Shown here piece by piece: positions 8,123 through 16,371 of a stretch of 18,125 nt of DNA. Source of the stretch: Lachnospiraceae bacterium. Lineage in GTDB: Bacteria > Bacillota > Clostridia > Lachnospirales > Lachnospiraceae. The notes beneath the pieces were generated by a model. That model made no database searches and was not told where the DNA came from. It worked only from the letters and a program-made list of their open reading frames with translations. The stretch is taken from positions 1 through 18,125 of the forward strand of contig CAAGLJ010000109.1 in NCBI GenBank assembly GCA_900770785.1, in the 5' to 3' direction. Both the position numbers and the translations under genes were made by a program. Each line of letters begins with the position of its first letter. Position 1 is the first letter of the stretch.

Positions 8123-8158
8123 GGCCATTATTCAGGATGGAAAAATTGAGGAAGGTGG

Positions 8159-8182
8159 AAATGTACGCATTGGTACATTTTT
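8159..8182 (+). terminator. Possible weak terminator after the opp operon
   Basis: AAATGTAC (8159-8166) pairs perfectly with GTACATTT (8173-8180) around a six-base loop, and the T-run continues to 8182, with another T-tract at 8186-8192. The stem is A+T-rich, so termination strength is doubtful, but its position between the opp operon and pepF fits. Confidence 0.4.
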
Positions 8183-8194
8183 CGCCTTTTTTGA

Positions 8195-8223
8195 TTGGAA
8201 AAAATGAAAAATATTGATACAAT
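8195..8223 (+). promoter_or_regulatory. Candidate sigma-A promoter for pepF
   Basis: A TTGGAA -35 (8195-8200) and a TACAAT -10 (8218-8223) are separated by 17 bases, about 64 bases upstream of the pepF start and just after the putative terminator. The match is 4/6 and 5/6 to consensus. Inference from pattern only. Confidence 0.5.
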
Positions 8224-8286
8224 GCTGATATCCGCTTATTCATTACGGAAAAGAGTATAAATAGATAGAAGGAAGAGGTATTTAAC

Positions 8287-10038
8287 ATGAAAACAGAATG
8301 GTCTTTGGAAGAAATATATAAGGGACTTGAGGATCCCGCTTATGAGGCTGATGTGAAGGCAGCCAGGGAGGCAGTGGAAGAGACAGCGGCTTTGCTTGAG
8401 AAGCTGGAAAAGGAAGCAGAAGGGGAAAGAGCAGAGCGGCTGCTGCTTCAACAGGAAAAAGTAGTCAGCCTGCTTAGAAAGCTGTTTCAGTATGTCAGCC
8501 TGCGTCAGTCTGTGGATACAGGAAATGGAGATTTAATGGCTCAGCTTAGCCGTTTACAGAAAATTGATGCTGATTATACAGCCCTCCAGACCACGATAAA
8601 CAGGCAGCTGGCAGGTATCCGGGATATTGACGGACTGGCTGAAAAAAGTGAGCTGGTAGCTGCCTATCGTTTTCTTTTGAAGGAAAATAAAGAAAAGGCG
8701 CAGTATCTGCTGTCTGGTGAAGTGGAGGAAATGATTGTATCCATGAATATGACAGGAGGGGCCGCATGGGAACAGCTACAGGGATATCTGACCTCTACCG
8801 TAAAAGTGGATTATGAGGGAAAGAATATTACCCTGTCTGAGGTGAGAAATCTGGCCAGCAGCCCAGATAAAGAGGTAAGAAAAAAGGCTTATGAGGCTGA
8901 ACTGGCAGCCTACGGAAAGATTCAGGACAGTGTAGCATTTTCCCTGAATAATATAAAAAATCAAGTAACTCTGCTGGCGAAAAAAAGAGGATATATTTCG
9001 GTTTTGGATATGACTATGCAGCAGTCCAGAATGAAAAAAGAAACTCTGGATGCCATGCTGAAATCCATTGAGGAGTACCTTCCTGTATTTCGGAAATACC
9101 TGAGAAAAAAAGCGGTTATGCTGGGGTATGGAAATGGACTGCCCTGGTATGAGCTGTTTGCCCCTCTGGGAAAGGCAGACCGTAAGTTTACAGCTAAAGA
9201 AGCGGGAAGCTATCTGATTGACTGCTTCAGTGCTTTTTCCCCTGATATGTCAGGGATGATAAAAAGAGCCTTTGATGAGGCCTGGATTGATTTTTATCCC
9301 AGAGCAGGAAAAAGAGGAGGGGCCTTTTGCTCCGGCATAGCTTATCTTGGACAGAGCAGAATTATGACCAATTTTGATGGTTATTTTACCTCCATAGGCA
9401 CTCTGGCACATGAATTGGGCCATGCCTTTCACAATATGCAGGTGGAAAAGGAGAGGATATTGAATCAGGAATATCCCATGCCGGTGGCAGAGACGGCCTC
9501 CACCTTTAATGAAGTGCATCTGGCGGAATATGCTTTGGATAAGGCAGTGGGGGATGAACGTTTAAATCTTATGGAAAATGATCTAAGGGAGCATACTCAG
9601 GTAATCCTGGATATCTATTCCCGCTATCTGTTTGAAACAGCGGTTTTTGAGCAGAGCCAGAGCAGATTCCTTATGGCAGAGGATTTGAACCGACTGATGC
9701 TTAATGCCCAGAAGGAGGCGTACGGAGAGGGACTGGATGAGGCTTATCTTAATTTTGGAATGTGGATTTGCAAGCCCCATTACTATAGCCCGGACTTAAG
9801 CTTTTATAATTTTCCCTATGCTTTTGGAAGTTTGTTTGCCCTGGGGCTGTATGGCAGGTTTAAACAGGAGGGAGAAGGCTTTGTAGGAAAATATAAAAAG
9901 ATGCTGAAAGCGACGGCTACCTGTACAGCTGAAGAGGCAGGAGCCATGATGGGAGTGGATTTGACCAGTCAGGATTTCTGGCGTGCCGGCCTTAAAGAAC
10001 TGGAAAAAAGAGTGGAAAGATTTTGTGAGTTTTCTTAA
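8287..10038 (+). CDS. pepF: Oligoendopeptidase F, M3-family zinc metallopeptidase
   Basis: 583 residues, near the usual length of about 600. It is a cytoplasmic zinc enzyme that cuts short peptides internally. The HEXXH motif is HELGH at 375-379 (H375 and H379 as zinc ligands, E376 as catalytic base). The third ligand is very likely E402 in AETASTFNE, the conserved PepF segment. The C-terminal SPDLSFYNFPYAFGSLFALGLY stretch is also typical of the family. No signal peptide is visible. A ribosome site (GGAAGAGG, 8270-8277) lies before ATG 8287. Standing directly downstream of a peptide importer, it plausibly degrades the imported peptides to supply amino acids. That link is inference from position and known roles of PepF. 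Confidence 0.95.
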   Translation: MKTEWSLEEIYKGLEDPAYEADVKAAREAVEETAALLEKLEKEAEGERAERLLLQQEKVVSLLRKLFQYVSLRQSVDTGNGDLMAQLSRLQKIDADYTALQTTINRQLAGIRDIDGLAEKSELVAAYRFLLKENKEKAQYLLSGEVEEMIVSMNMTGGAAWEQLQGYLTSTVKVDYEGKNITLSEVRNLASSPDKEVRKKAYEAELAAYGKIQDSVAFSLNNIKNQVTLLAKKRGYISVLDMTMQQSRMKKETLDAMLKSIEEYLPVFRKYLRKKAVMLGYGNGLPWYELFAPLGKADRKFTAKEAGSYLIDCFSAFSPDMSGMIKRAFDEAWIDFYPRAGKRGGAFCSGIAYLGQSRIMTNFDGYFTSIGTLAHELGHAFHNMQVEKERILNQEYPMPVAETASTFNEVHLAEYALDKAVGDERLNLMENDLREHTQVILDIYSRYLFETAVFEQSQSRFLMAEDLNRLMLNAQKEAYGEGLDEAYLNFGMWICKPHYYSPDLSFYNFPYAFGSLFALGLYGRFKQEGEGFVGKYKKMLKATATCTAEEAGAMMGVDLTSQDFWRAGLKELEKRVERFCEFS

Positions 10039-10086
10039 GATGAATAGTAATATACATATTGGGGATAATGGAGTAAAGAAAAAAAC

Positions 10087-11724
10087 ATGGTATTTTCAGA
10101 AATAAACAAGAAATTAGAGGCAAAGAAGCATACCACCCTGCATCATGCGAAAAGAATCGGATTTTCCGGTGTATGGCTTACCGCAGTGTTACTGATCGTA
10201 CAGATCATTATGCTACTGGATATCTTTGTGCGGTTTGGTCAGCATTCTCCGTATATTTTTGAAATTTTGAGCCTGGTCAGCAGTGCGGTGATGGTTTACA
10301 TTATTAATGATAAATCCAATCCAGCCTATAAGATAGCCTGGATTATCCCGGTTATGCTTATGCCTCTTTTCGGAGGAGTATTATATCTTTTTGTGAAACT
10401 GAATTTTGGTGCATTGGCACCCAAACGAGTTCTTAATAGAAATTTGGACAGAACAAAAAAGTATGCCAAAACCAGTGATGAAGTAAGAGCCGGAATAGAG
10501 AAGGAAGAGGCTTCTTTTGGAAAGCTGGCAGATTATATTGAACAGACGGGAGGATATCCTGCCTGGGGGAATACTTCTGTTTCTTATTATGCTTTAGGTG
10601 ACGATACTATGGAGGTATTAGTGGAGGAGCTGAAAAAGGCAAAGAAGTATATCTTTTTGGAATACTTTATTATTGAGGAAGGAATTTTCTGGAATCAGAT
10701 ACTGGAAATTTTAGAAGAAAAAGCAAAGGAAGGACTTGATGTCAGGGTAATGTATGATGATTTTGGATGTGTAGCGCTTTTACCGCGAAAATATCATATG
10801 TTATTAAAACAAAAAGGCATCCGATGCAGAAAATATGCAGCACTTACTCCTGTTTTGTCTACCCATTTAAATAACCGGGATCATCGGAAAATGATCGTTA
10901 TTGATGGAGTGACGGCTTTTAGCGGAGGAATCAATCTGGCAGATGAGTATATTAATGCCTACGATAAATATGGGCATTGGAAGGATAATGGATTTTTACT
11001 CAAGGGAGATGGGGTATATAACTATACCATGATGTTTTTGCAGATGTGGAATATAAATTCTGCATCGGCGGAAGAAGATTTTTCCATATATCTGGAGAAG
11101 AGACCGCTGGAGGGAGAAGAATCGACGGCGAAGCAGGAGAGGCTTTCAGAAGAAGAATATTCGTCAGGGCAGCATCCGGGCTATGTCATTCCTTATGGAG
11201 ATGGACCCCATCAGTTAGAGGATGTGGCAAAAAATGTATATATGGACATACTGAACAGAACAAGAAAATATGTTTATATTATGACGCCCTATCTGATTCT
11301 GGATTATGAAATGCAGCAGGCTCTGGAGCATGCTGCAAAATGTGGGGTAGATGTACGAATCATCATGCCGCACATTCCAGATAAAAAGATGGTTTTCTAT
11401 ATTGGAAGAACCTATTATCCGCAGCTGATTCGTGCAGGAGTTAAGATTTATGAATACACACCCGGATTTGTGCATTCAAAAACCTTTTTGTCAGATGGCG
11501 ACATGGCGACGGTGGGAACCATCAATCTGGATTTCAGAAGCCTTTATCTTCACTATGAATGTGGGACACTTTTCTATAAGACGGAAGGCCTGGATAAGAT
11601 AAAGGAGGATTTTCAGGATACCTTTGAAAAGTGTCAGCCTGTAAATATGCAGGACTATTACAGATTTCCACTGAGACAGAGAATGGCAGGAAGAGTTTTG
11701 AGAGTATTTGGTCCATTATTGTAG
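10087..11724 (+). CDS. cls: Cardiolipin synthase (phospholipase D family)
   Basis: 545 residues. It transfers a phosphatidyl group between two phosphatidylglycerol molecules to make cardiolipin at the membrane. After a short soluble start there are two or three hydrophobic segments (about 27-48, 56-72, 81-103). Two HKD catalytic motifs follow: H266-K268-D273 and H463-K465-D470, with downstream GG/N and GT/N residues in SGGINLADE and VGTINLDFRS. This is the bacterial ClsA/YwnE-like layout. The spacing to pepF is 48 bases with no terminator seen, so cotranscription is possible. The ribosome site is weak: GGAG at 10070-10073 is 13 bases upstream, followed by an A-rich stretch, so expression may be modest. 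A strong terminator follows at 11775. Confidence 0.95.
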   Translation: MVFSEINKKLEAKKHTTLHHAKRIGFSGVWLTAVLLIVQIIMLLDIFVRFGQHSPYIFEILSLVSSAVMVYIINDKSNPAYKIAWIIPVMLMPLFGGVLYLFVKLNFGALAPKRVLNRNLDRTKKYAKTSDEVRAGIEKEEASFGKLADYIEQTGGYPAWGNTSVSYYALGDDTMEVLVEELKKAKKYIFLEYFIIEEGIFWNQILEILEEKAKEGLDVRVMYDDFGCVALLPRKYHMLLKQKGIRCRKYAALTPVLSTHLNNRDHRKMIVIDGVTAFSGGINLADEYINAYDKYGHWKDNGFLLKGDGVYNYTMMFLQMWNINSASAEEDFSIYLEKRPLEGEESTAKQERLSEEEYSSGQHPGYVIPYGDGPHQLEDVAKNVYMDILNRTRKYVYIMTPYLILDYEMQQALEHAAKCGVDVRIIMPHIPDKKMVFYIGRTYYPQLIRAGVKIYEYTPGFVHSKTFLSDGDMATVGTINLDFRSLYLHYECGTLFYKTEGLDKIKEDFQDTFEKCQPVNMQDYYRFPLRQRMAGRVLRVFGPLL

Positions 11725-11774
11725 TAGGGAAGAAAAGAGAGATTACTTTTAGTATTTTAACTTTTTACACTAAT

Positions 11775-11800
11775 CCCCGGCTTTATGCCGGGGTATTTTT
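11775..11800 (+). terminator. Intrinsic terminator after cls
   Basis: A perfect 7-bp G+C stem (CCCCGGC 11775-11781 with GCCGGGG 11787-11793), loop TTTAT, is followed by TATTTTT. It lies 50 bases after the cls stop. The remaining part of the 263-base gap up to ldhA is A+T-rich. The best promoter-like element there is TATAAC at 11909-11914, with no convincing -35, and I see no clear operator. Confidence 0.88.
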
Positions 11801-11987
11801 ATCACTTTTTGCCATATTCCCAAAGGTATATACTTAAGGAAAACGTGACTTACCTCAGAAAAATTATTTTTCTATCGGAATGTGTTTTATTATGGATTTT
11901 GTACATACTATAACTGGAAAAAGAAAGGCTGACTGTGGCTGAAATAAAAAGAATTTGCAGCGTAAAACGCTTTGGAATGGGGGAAAG

Positions 11988-12965
11988 ATGAAAAAAATTG
12001 CTTTATTTGATACAAAATCCTATGATAAAGAATGGTTTGATAAGTGCAATAATGACCGTTATGAAATAATATATTATGAAAGTAAGCTGAGTGAACAGAC
12101 GGTGGAGCTGTCCAAAGGGGTACAGGTGGTCTGTGCCTTTGTTAATGATGACTTGAACAGAAGGGTAATCAGAAGACTGGAGGAAATGGGGGTGGAGCTG
12201 GTAGCCATGCGCTGTGCCGGCTTTAGCAACGTGGATTATCAGGCAGGAGAAAAGAAAATGAAGTTTGTGCGGGTACCAGCTTATTCTCCTTATGCAGTAG
12301 CTGAATTTGCTATGGGTATGCTGCTGTGTCTCAATCGAAAAATTCATAAGGCTTACAACCGAACCAGGGAATTTAATTTTAATATCAGCGGTCTGACAGG
12401 AATGGATTTGCATGGAAAGACGGTAGGGGTTATCGGAACAGGAAAAATCGGGCGGATATTTATTTCCATTTGCAGGGGCTTTGGAATGAAGGTGCTGGCT
12501 TACGATTTGTACCCGGATGAGAAGGCGGATTTTGAGTATGTTTCTCTGGGAAGGCTGTTTGCAGAAAGTGATGTAATCTCCCTTCACTGTCCGTTGACCG
12601 AACAGACCAGGCATATTATTAATAGGCGTGCCATTGAACAGATGAAATCCCATGCCATTCTTTTAAATACTTCCCGAGGCGGTCTGTGTGAGAGTCAGGC
12701 TCTGTTTACTGCCTTGAAAGAAAAGAGAATAGGGGGAGCTGCCCTGGATGTATATGAGGAAGAAGCAGAGTGGTTTTTTGAGGATCATTCGGAAAAGGGA
12801 ATTCAGGATGATACGCTGGCTCTTCTTACCGCCATGCCTAATGTATTGGTGACCTCCCATCAGGCCTTTTTAACGGAAGAAGCGCTGGAAAATATTGCGG
12901 AAGTAACCCTGGCCAATATAGATGCTTTTTTTGCTGGAGAAGAACTGATAAATGAGATAAAGTAA
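11988..12965 (+). CDS. ldhA: D-lactate dehydrogenase (D-2-hydroxyacid dehydrogenase family)
   Basis: 325 residues. It reduces pyruvate to D-lactate with NADH in the cytosol, a fermentative NAD-recycling step. The NAD-binding glycine motif is GTGKIG (150-155). The catalytic residues are R230 (in NTSRGG), E259 and H291 (in TSHQAF). The R-to-E and R-to-H intervals (29 and 61) are the same as in the Lactobacillus D-LDH numbering R235/E264/H296. The signature HCPLTEQTRHIINRRAI is typical of D-LDH rather than of phosphoglycerate or glycerate dehydrogenases. The start is ATG 11988, with a GGGGG-A-rich site directly upstream; a TTG at 11955 in frame would add eleven residues without family support. 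A related 2-hydroxyacid substrate cannot be excluded. Confidence 0.92.
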   Translation: MKKIALFDTKSYDKEWFDKCNNDRYEIIYYESKLSEQTVELSKGVQVVCAFVNDDLNRRVIRRLEEMGVELVAMRCAGFSNVDYQAGEKKMKFVRVPAYSPYAVAEFAMGMLLCLNRKIHKAYNRTREFNFNISGLTGMDLHGKTVGVIGTGKIGRIFISICRGFGMKVLAYDLYPDEKADFEYVSLGRLFAESDVISLHCPLTEQTRHIINRRAIEQMKSHAILLNTSRGGLCESQALFTALKEKRIGGAALDVYEEEAEWFFEDHSEKGIQDDTLALLTAMPNVLVTSHQAFLTEEALENIAEVTLANIDAFFAGEELINEIK

Positions 12966-12967
12966 AA

Positions 12968-12996
12968 TTGACAATCCTTCGGTGAAGGGATAAGAT
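12968..12996 (+). promoter_or_regulatory. Near-consensus sigma-A promoter for the HAD phosphatase gene
   Basis: A perfect TTGACA -35 (12968-12973) and a TAAGAT -10 (12991-12996) are separated by exactly 17 bases. It lies three bases after the ldhA stop and about 40 bases ahead of the phosphatase start. The spacer contains a 5-bp inverted repeat CCTTC/GAAGG (12976-12980 and 12984-12988), which could be an operator or chance. Confidence 0.7.
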
Positions 12997-13036
12997 AAAT
13001 GTTGGCAGTAAGCCAAAAAAGGAGTCAGAAGAGGAA

Positions 13037-13876
13037 ATGGAAAATAAACGCAGGATGGACAGAAGTGTATTGGAGAAAATCAGGCTGGTCTGCACCGATG
13101 TGGACGGAACTCTTGTAGAAGAGGGAAAGGGGAATCTGAATCCAGAGTATTATGCCCAGATCCGCCGATTAAAGAAGAAGGGAATCCGTTTTGCAGTAGT
13201 ATCAGGACGCAATTATGAAAGTGCAAGACCTCTTTTTGAGCCTGTGTTGGAGGATATATTGTTCATTAATGATAACGGAGCAGTTATCCGTTTTCAGGAT
13301 GAGGTGATTCGTGCCCACACAGTCAGTCCAAAGCTGGTACAGGAAATCGTGAAGGATATGGAAGCCAGACCGGACTGTGCTACTTATGTATCGGCTATGA
13401 CCGGCAGCTATGCATGGACAGCAAACCAGCCTTTTTGTGACCTTTTACGCAGAGACTTTAAGCTGAAGGTTAAGGAAATAGAACGTATGCCGGAGGATAT
13501 CCCGGAGGATGCAGGGGTAATGAGCTTCGGACTTTACCATCCTGAGGACGTGGAAAAGGCGGCAGGGGAAATCTTTGTCAAAAAGTGGAACACTCATCCA
13601 CAGGTGGAAGTAGTAGCAGCCGGTAAAAGATGGCTGAATGTCTGCCAAAGAGGTATTCATAAGGGAAGTGCCCTGACAGAAATTATGGAGCGGTATGGTT
13701 TGGAAAAAGAGCAGGTAATTGCCTTTGGAGATAATATGAATGACTATGGGATGCTGAGCTTGATTCCCAATAGTGTAGCCATCGGCAATGCCCGCAGAGA
13801 GATTAAGGAAATCTGCCGTTATGTGGCAGATAGCAATACAAATGATGGAGTTTTGCAGATTTTAGAGCAGCTGTAG
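13037..13876 (+). CDS. Cof-type HAD-IIB family phosphatase
   Basis: 279 residues, a cytosolic haloacid-dehalogenase-type phosphatase, probably acting on small sugar or cofactor phosphates. Motif I is DVDGT (21-25; D21 nucleophile, D23 acid/base), motif II is S56 in VVSGR, motif III is K209 in IHKGSAL, and motif IV is GDNMND (231-236). The C2-type cap domain lies between motifs II and III, as in the Cof/YidA group. Sequence does not fix the substrate. The ribosome site is a purine-rich run (GGAG at 13021-13024, then GAGG at 13031-13034); ATG 13055 is an alternative start seven codons in. A strong promoter lies upstream, so it can be expressed apart from ldhA. Confidence 0.92.
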   Translation: MENKRRMDRSVLEKIRLVCTDVDGTLVEEGKGNLNPEYYAQIRRLKKKGIRFAVVSGRNYESARPLFEPVLEDILFINDNGAVIRFQDEVIRAHTVSPKLVQEIVKDMEARPDCATYVSAMTGSYAWTANQPFCDLLRRDFKLKVKEIERMPEDIPEDAGVMSFGLYHPEDVEKAAGEIFVKKWNTHPQVEVVAAGKRWLNVCQRGIHKGSALTEIMERYGLEKEQVIAFGDNMNDYGMLSLIPNSVAIGNARREIKEICRYVADSNTNDGVLQILEQL

Positions 13877-13923
13877 CAGAGAGAAGAAAAGGGCTGCTTT
13901 AAGCGGCAGAAGGAGAGAAAAAA

Positions 13924-14370
13924 ATGCGTTTTGTGATTCAGCGGGTCAGTCGGGCTTCGGTTACGGTAGAAGGAAAACAGATTGGTGCTATTGAACAGGG
14001 ATTTCTGGTATTTATTGGTGTATGTCAGGAGGATACAAGGGAGATTGCGGATAAGATGATTAAAAAGCTGATTGGTCTTCGCATTTTTCAGGACGAACAG
14101 GGGAAGACCAACCTGGATCTGGCTGCTGTAGGAGGCAGCCTTCTTCTGGTTAGCCAGTTTACTCTCTATGGGGACTGTAAGAAAGGAAACCGACCCAGCT
14201 TTGTTCATGCAGGGGCTCCAGACATGGCAAGGGCTTTATACGAATATATTATTGCAGAATGCAGCAGCCGTGTAAAAAAGGTGGAGCAGGGAGAGTTTGG
14301 AGCAGATATGAAGGTGGAGTTGATTAATGACGGACCCTTTACCATCTTATTGGACAGTGAACAGCTGTGA
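13924..14370 (+). CDS. dtd: D-aminoacyl-tRNA deacylase
   Basis: 148 residues, the full DTD length. It hydrolyses D-amino acids (and glycine) mischarged on tRNA, a proofreading step. The two signature stretches are present: SQFTLYGD (with the following KKGNRPSF) and the C-terminal NDGPFTILLDS, corresponding to the cross-subunit Gly-Pro motif that selects D-chirality. The N-terminus MRFVIQRVSRASVTV is the family start. AAGGAG at 13910-13915 lies eight bases before ATG. It is 47 bases after the phosphatase gene, probably in the same transcript. No strong terminator is visible in the 99 bases before the convergent methyltransferase gene. Confidence 0.97.
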   Translation: MRFVIQRVSRASVTVEGKQIGAIEQGFLVFIGVCQEDTREIADKMIKKLIGLRIFQDEQGKTNLDLAAVGGSLLLVSQFTLYGDCKKGNRPSFVHAGAPDMARALYEYIIAECSSRVKKVEQGEFGADMKVELINDGPFTILLDSEQL

Positions 14371-14469
14371 TATTGCAGAGGCCAGAAGGAACGGGAATTT
14401 CCTGTATTCCATTGCTTTGTCCGCTCCGCAATTTTATTTAAAGGTATTTTTTCTTCCCCTTCTCCAAAT

Positions 14470-15777
14470 TCAACTTTCACATTTATATGTTGATATGTCC
14501 ATCTGCTTTTTGTGGGAAAGCAGTACAACCGTCTCAACATGCTCCGTATGGGGAAACATATCTACCCCCTGAATCTTTTTCACCTTATATCCTTTACGGG
14601 TTAAAAACTTCAGATCTCTTGCCAGTGTTTCGGGATTGCAGGAAATATAGACGATTTTTGCAGGCGTACAGGTGACTACAGAGGTCAAAAAAGCCTCGTC
14701 ACTTCCGGTGCGGGGAGGATCCATAAAGACCACATCCAGAGCTTCCTTCTGTTCAGCCAGCTGAAGCATAAACTGTCCTGCATCCTTTTGATAAAACTGA
14801 ATATTTTTTATCCCGTTCCTTCTGGCATTGGAAACAGCATCCCGTACAGCATCCTGATTCAGTTCTACACCAATTACTCTTCCGGCTTTTTCGGCAGCAA
14901 TCATTCCTATTGTACCGATCCCGCAATAAGCATCCAAAACCGTTTCCTTTCCGGTAAGGCCGGCATAGGACAGGGCAGTTTCATAGAGAACCTTCGTCTG
15001 TACCGGGTTAACCTGATAAAAGGATTTGGGAGAAAGTTTAAACACCTTCCCGCAAAGAATATCTTCAATATAGCCCTTTCCATAAATGGCCTGTTCTTTG
15101 TCCCCCAGTACCATACTGGTGCTTCGATTATTTACATTGATTACAATAGTGGTGATTTCAGGATGCTCTTTTAAGAGTGCCTTTACAAAATTATTTTTTG
15201 AGGGAAGGATGGGGGAGGCAAGCACCAGAACCACCATAATCTGACCGGTTGCTCTTCCTGTACGGACAAGAACGTGGCGTAAAAGACCATAGCCGCTGTC
15301 CTCATCATAGACCTTGATTTTAAAAGAAGGCAGAAGACTTTTAATGGTTTGAATGATAGCAGCGGCCTTCTGATTTTCCAGAAAACAGCTTTCCACCGGG
15401 ACGATTCTGTGGGTTCCTTCTTCATAAACACCGGCAACAGGCTTACGCTTCTGGTCAAGACCGAAGACGGCATGCACTTTGTTTCGATAAAAATCCGGGT
15501 CATCCATTCCTAAAATGGGTTCAATCTTTCCAAAACCGGAAAGAAGGGAGGAGAGCAGCACCTCCTTTTTCCTTAACTGGAGGTCATAGGGCAGATCTAC
15601 ATATTGACAGCCACCGCATTTTTTGCTGACCGAACAGCGGGAAGGAACAGAAAATTTCCCCTCAGGTATTTTACTGTCCTGCCTTACGGTTTTATGTTCA
15701 GAAAAAGGCCTACCCCCTTGTTTATGTGGTCGTACCCTGTTTGCTTTTTGAGCAGATTTATGGAAATTATTTGCCAT
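14470..15777 (-). CDS. rlmD: 23S rRNA (uracil-5-)-methyltransferase, RlmD/RumA-type
   Basis: 435 residues, a SAM-dependent m5U RNA methyltransferase of the TrmA/RumA family. An Fe-S cluster motif is present: C48, C54 and C57 (CSVSKKCGGC) with C131. The SAM-binding motif is DAYCGIGTIG (282-291), DPPR is at 353-356, the catalytic Cys is C380 in SCNPETLARDL, and the general base is probably E415 in HTEHVET. Instead of a TRAM RNA-binding domain, the N-terminus is a basic tail of about 45 residues rich in Lys, Arg, His and Gln. Clostridia often carry several paralogues, so the exact target uridine (U1939 or U747) is not certain. The start is supported by an AGGAAAGG site (15786-15793 on the plus strand) and a promoter beyond it. 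Confidence 0.93.
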   Translation of the reverse strand: MANNFHKSAQKANRVRPHKQGGRPFSEHKTVRQDSKIPEGKFSVPSRCSVSKKCGGCQYVDLPYDLQLRKKEVLLSSLLSGFGKIEPILGMDDPDFYRNKVHAVFGLDQKRKPVAGVYEEGTHRIVPVESCFLENQKAAAIIQTIKSLLPSFKIKVYDEDSGYGLLRHVLVRTGRATGQIMVVLVLASPILPSKNNFVKALLKEHPEITTIVINVNNRSTSMVLGDKEQAIYGKGYIEDILCGKVFKLSPKSFYQVNPVQTKVLYETALSYAGLTGKETVLDAYCGIGTIGMIAAEKAGRVIGVELNQDAVRDAVSNARRNGIKNIQFYQKDAGQFMLQLAEQKEALDVVFMDPPRTGSDEAFLTSVVTCTPAKIVYISCNPETLARDLKFLTRKGYKVKKIQGVDMFPHTEHVETVVLLSHKKQMDISTYKCES

Positions 15778-15809
15778 GTCTATTTCCTTTCCTGAGTTTA
15801 TTCTTCCCT

Positions 15810-15838
15810 ATTCTAGCAGTTCTTTTTCACTTCTTCAA
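15810..15838 (-). promoter_or_regulatory. Promoter for the rRNA methyltransferase gene
   Basis: Read on the minus strand: -35 TTGAAG (15838-15833), a 17-base spacer, then an extended -10 TGCTAGAAT whose hexamer TAGAAT is at 15815-15810. The match is 4/6 and 5/6 plus the TGn extension, 33 bases upstream of the start codon. Confidence 0.65.
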
Positions 15839-15862
15839 TGATAAAAGAGTGCTTTTGAAGAA
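15831..15862. promoter_or_regulatory. Inverted repeat between divergent promoters
   Basis: TTCTTCAA (15831-15838) and TTGAAGAA (15855-15862) form a perfect 8-bp inverted repeat with a 16-base centre. One arm overlaps the minus-strand -35; the other lies just ahead of the plus-strand -10. This is a plausible operator for one regulator acting on both genes, but chance in A+T-rich DNA is possible. Confidence 0.35.
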
Positions 15863-15868
15863 AGATTC

Positions 15869-15877
15869 TGCTATAAT
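15869..15877 (+). promoter_or_regulatory. Extended -10 promoter for the thioesterase gene
   Basis: TGCTATAAT is a perfect extended -10 element (hexamer 15872-15877), 29 bases before the start codon. The expected -35 position (about 15849-15854) has no good match, which extended -10 promoters tolerate. Confidence 0.65.
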
Positions 15878-15905
15878 AACGAAAAAAGAGAAGGAGAGAG
15901 TATAT

Positions 15906-16295
15906 ATGGAATTGAAAGCAGGAATTAAGGGAAAACAGACGATAAGGGTTACAGAAGAAATGACCGCAAAACGGCTTGGGAGCGGTGAGCTTCCTGTGCT
16001 GGCTACCCCACAGATGATTGCCTTAATGGAAAATACCGCATACAAAAGTGTGGCAGAGTATCTTTTGGAGGGGCAGGGAACGGTAGGCACAAAAATTTGT
16101 GTAAGCCATTTATCAGCCACCCCTGTGGGAATGGAGATTTCCCTGGAGAGTGAGCTTGTCGAGGTTGATCGAAAAAGGCTGGTATTTATAGTAAAAGCCT
16201 ATGATGCCGCAGGTTGCATCGGGGAGGGAGAGCATGAGAGGTTTGTTATTGATAATCAGAGATTTTTAGAGAAGGCACAACAAAAGGGCAAGTAA
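15906..16295 (+). CDS. Hot-dog fold thioesterase, FlK-like
   Basis: 129 residues, a single small hot-dog domain that should hydrolyse an acyl-CoA. The segment LATPQMIALMENTAY and then SHLSATPVGMEI match the fluoroacetyl-CoA thioesterase (FlK)-like group. T34, E42 and H68 occupy the same intervals (8 and 26) as the FlK triad T42/E50/H76. Anaerobic gut bacteria are unlikely to meet fluoroacetate often, so the natural substrate is probably another short acyl-CoA; this is inference. The start is ATG 15906, nine bases after AAGGAG (15891-15896). The frame stays open upstream to 15726, but that part covers the divergent promoter and the start of the methyltransferase gene. It sits 76 bases ahead of the LysR gene. 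Confidence 0.88.
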   Translation: MELKAGIKGKQTIRVTEEMTAKRLGSGELPVLATPQMIALMENTAYKSVAEYLLEGQGTVGTKICVSHLSATPVGMEISLESELVEVDRKRLVFIVKAYDAAGCIGEGEHERFVIDNQRFLEKAQQKGK

Positions 16296-16371
16296 ATCCG
16301 TCAGGAAACCGGCGCAAAAGGATTGTTTTACGGGAAAAGTATTCAATACTGAAAAGTAAGAGGATAACAAG

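Noticed and set aside
11955..11987. TTG start adding 11 residues to D-lactate dehydrogenase
   Set aside because: ATG 11988 has a purine-rich ribosome site and gives the normal family N-terminus; with it the catalytic residue intervals and length fit known enzymes.
14371..14469. Search for a bidirectional terminator between dtd and the convergent methyltransferase gene
   Set aside because: Only a weak 5-bp repeat (GGAAT/ATTCC) was found with no proper G+C stem and T-run, so no terminator is claimed.
15726..15905. An in-frame upstream extension of the thioesterase reading frame
   Set aside because: It overlaps the start of the methyltransferase gene and both divergent promoters, and the good ribosome site and family-length protein begin at 15906.
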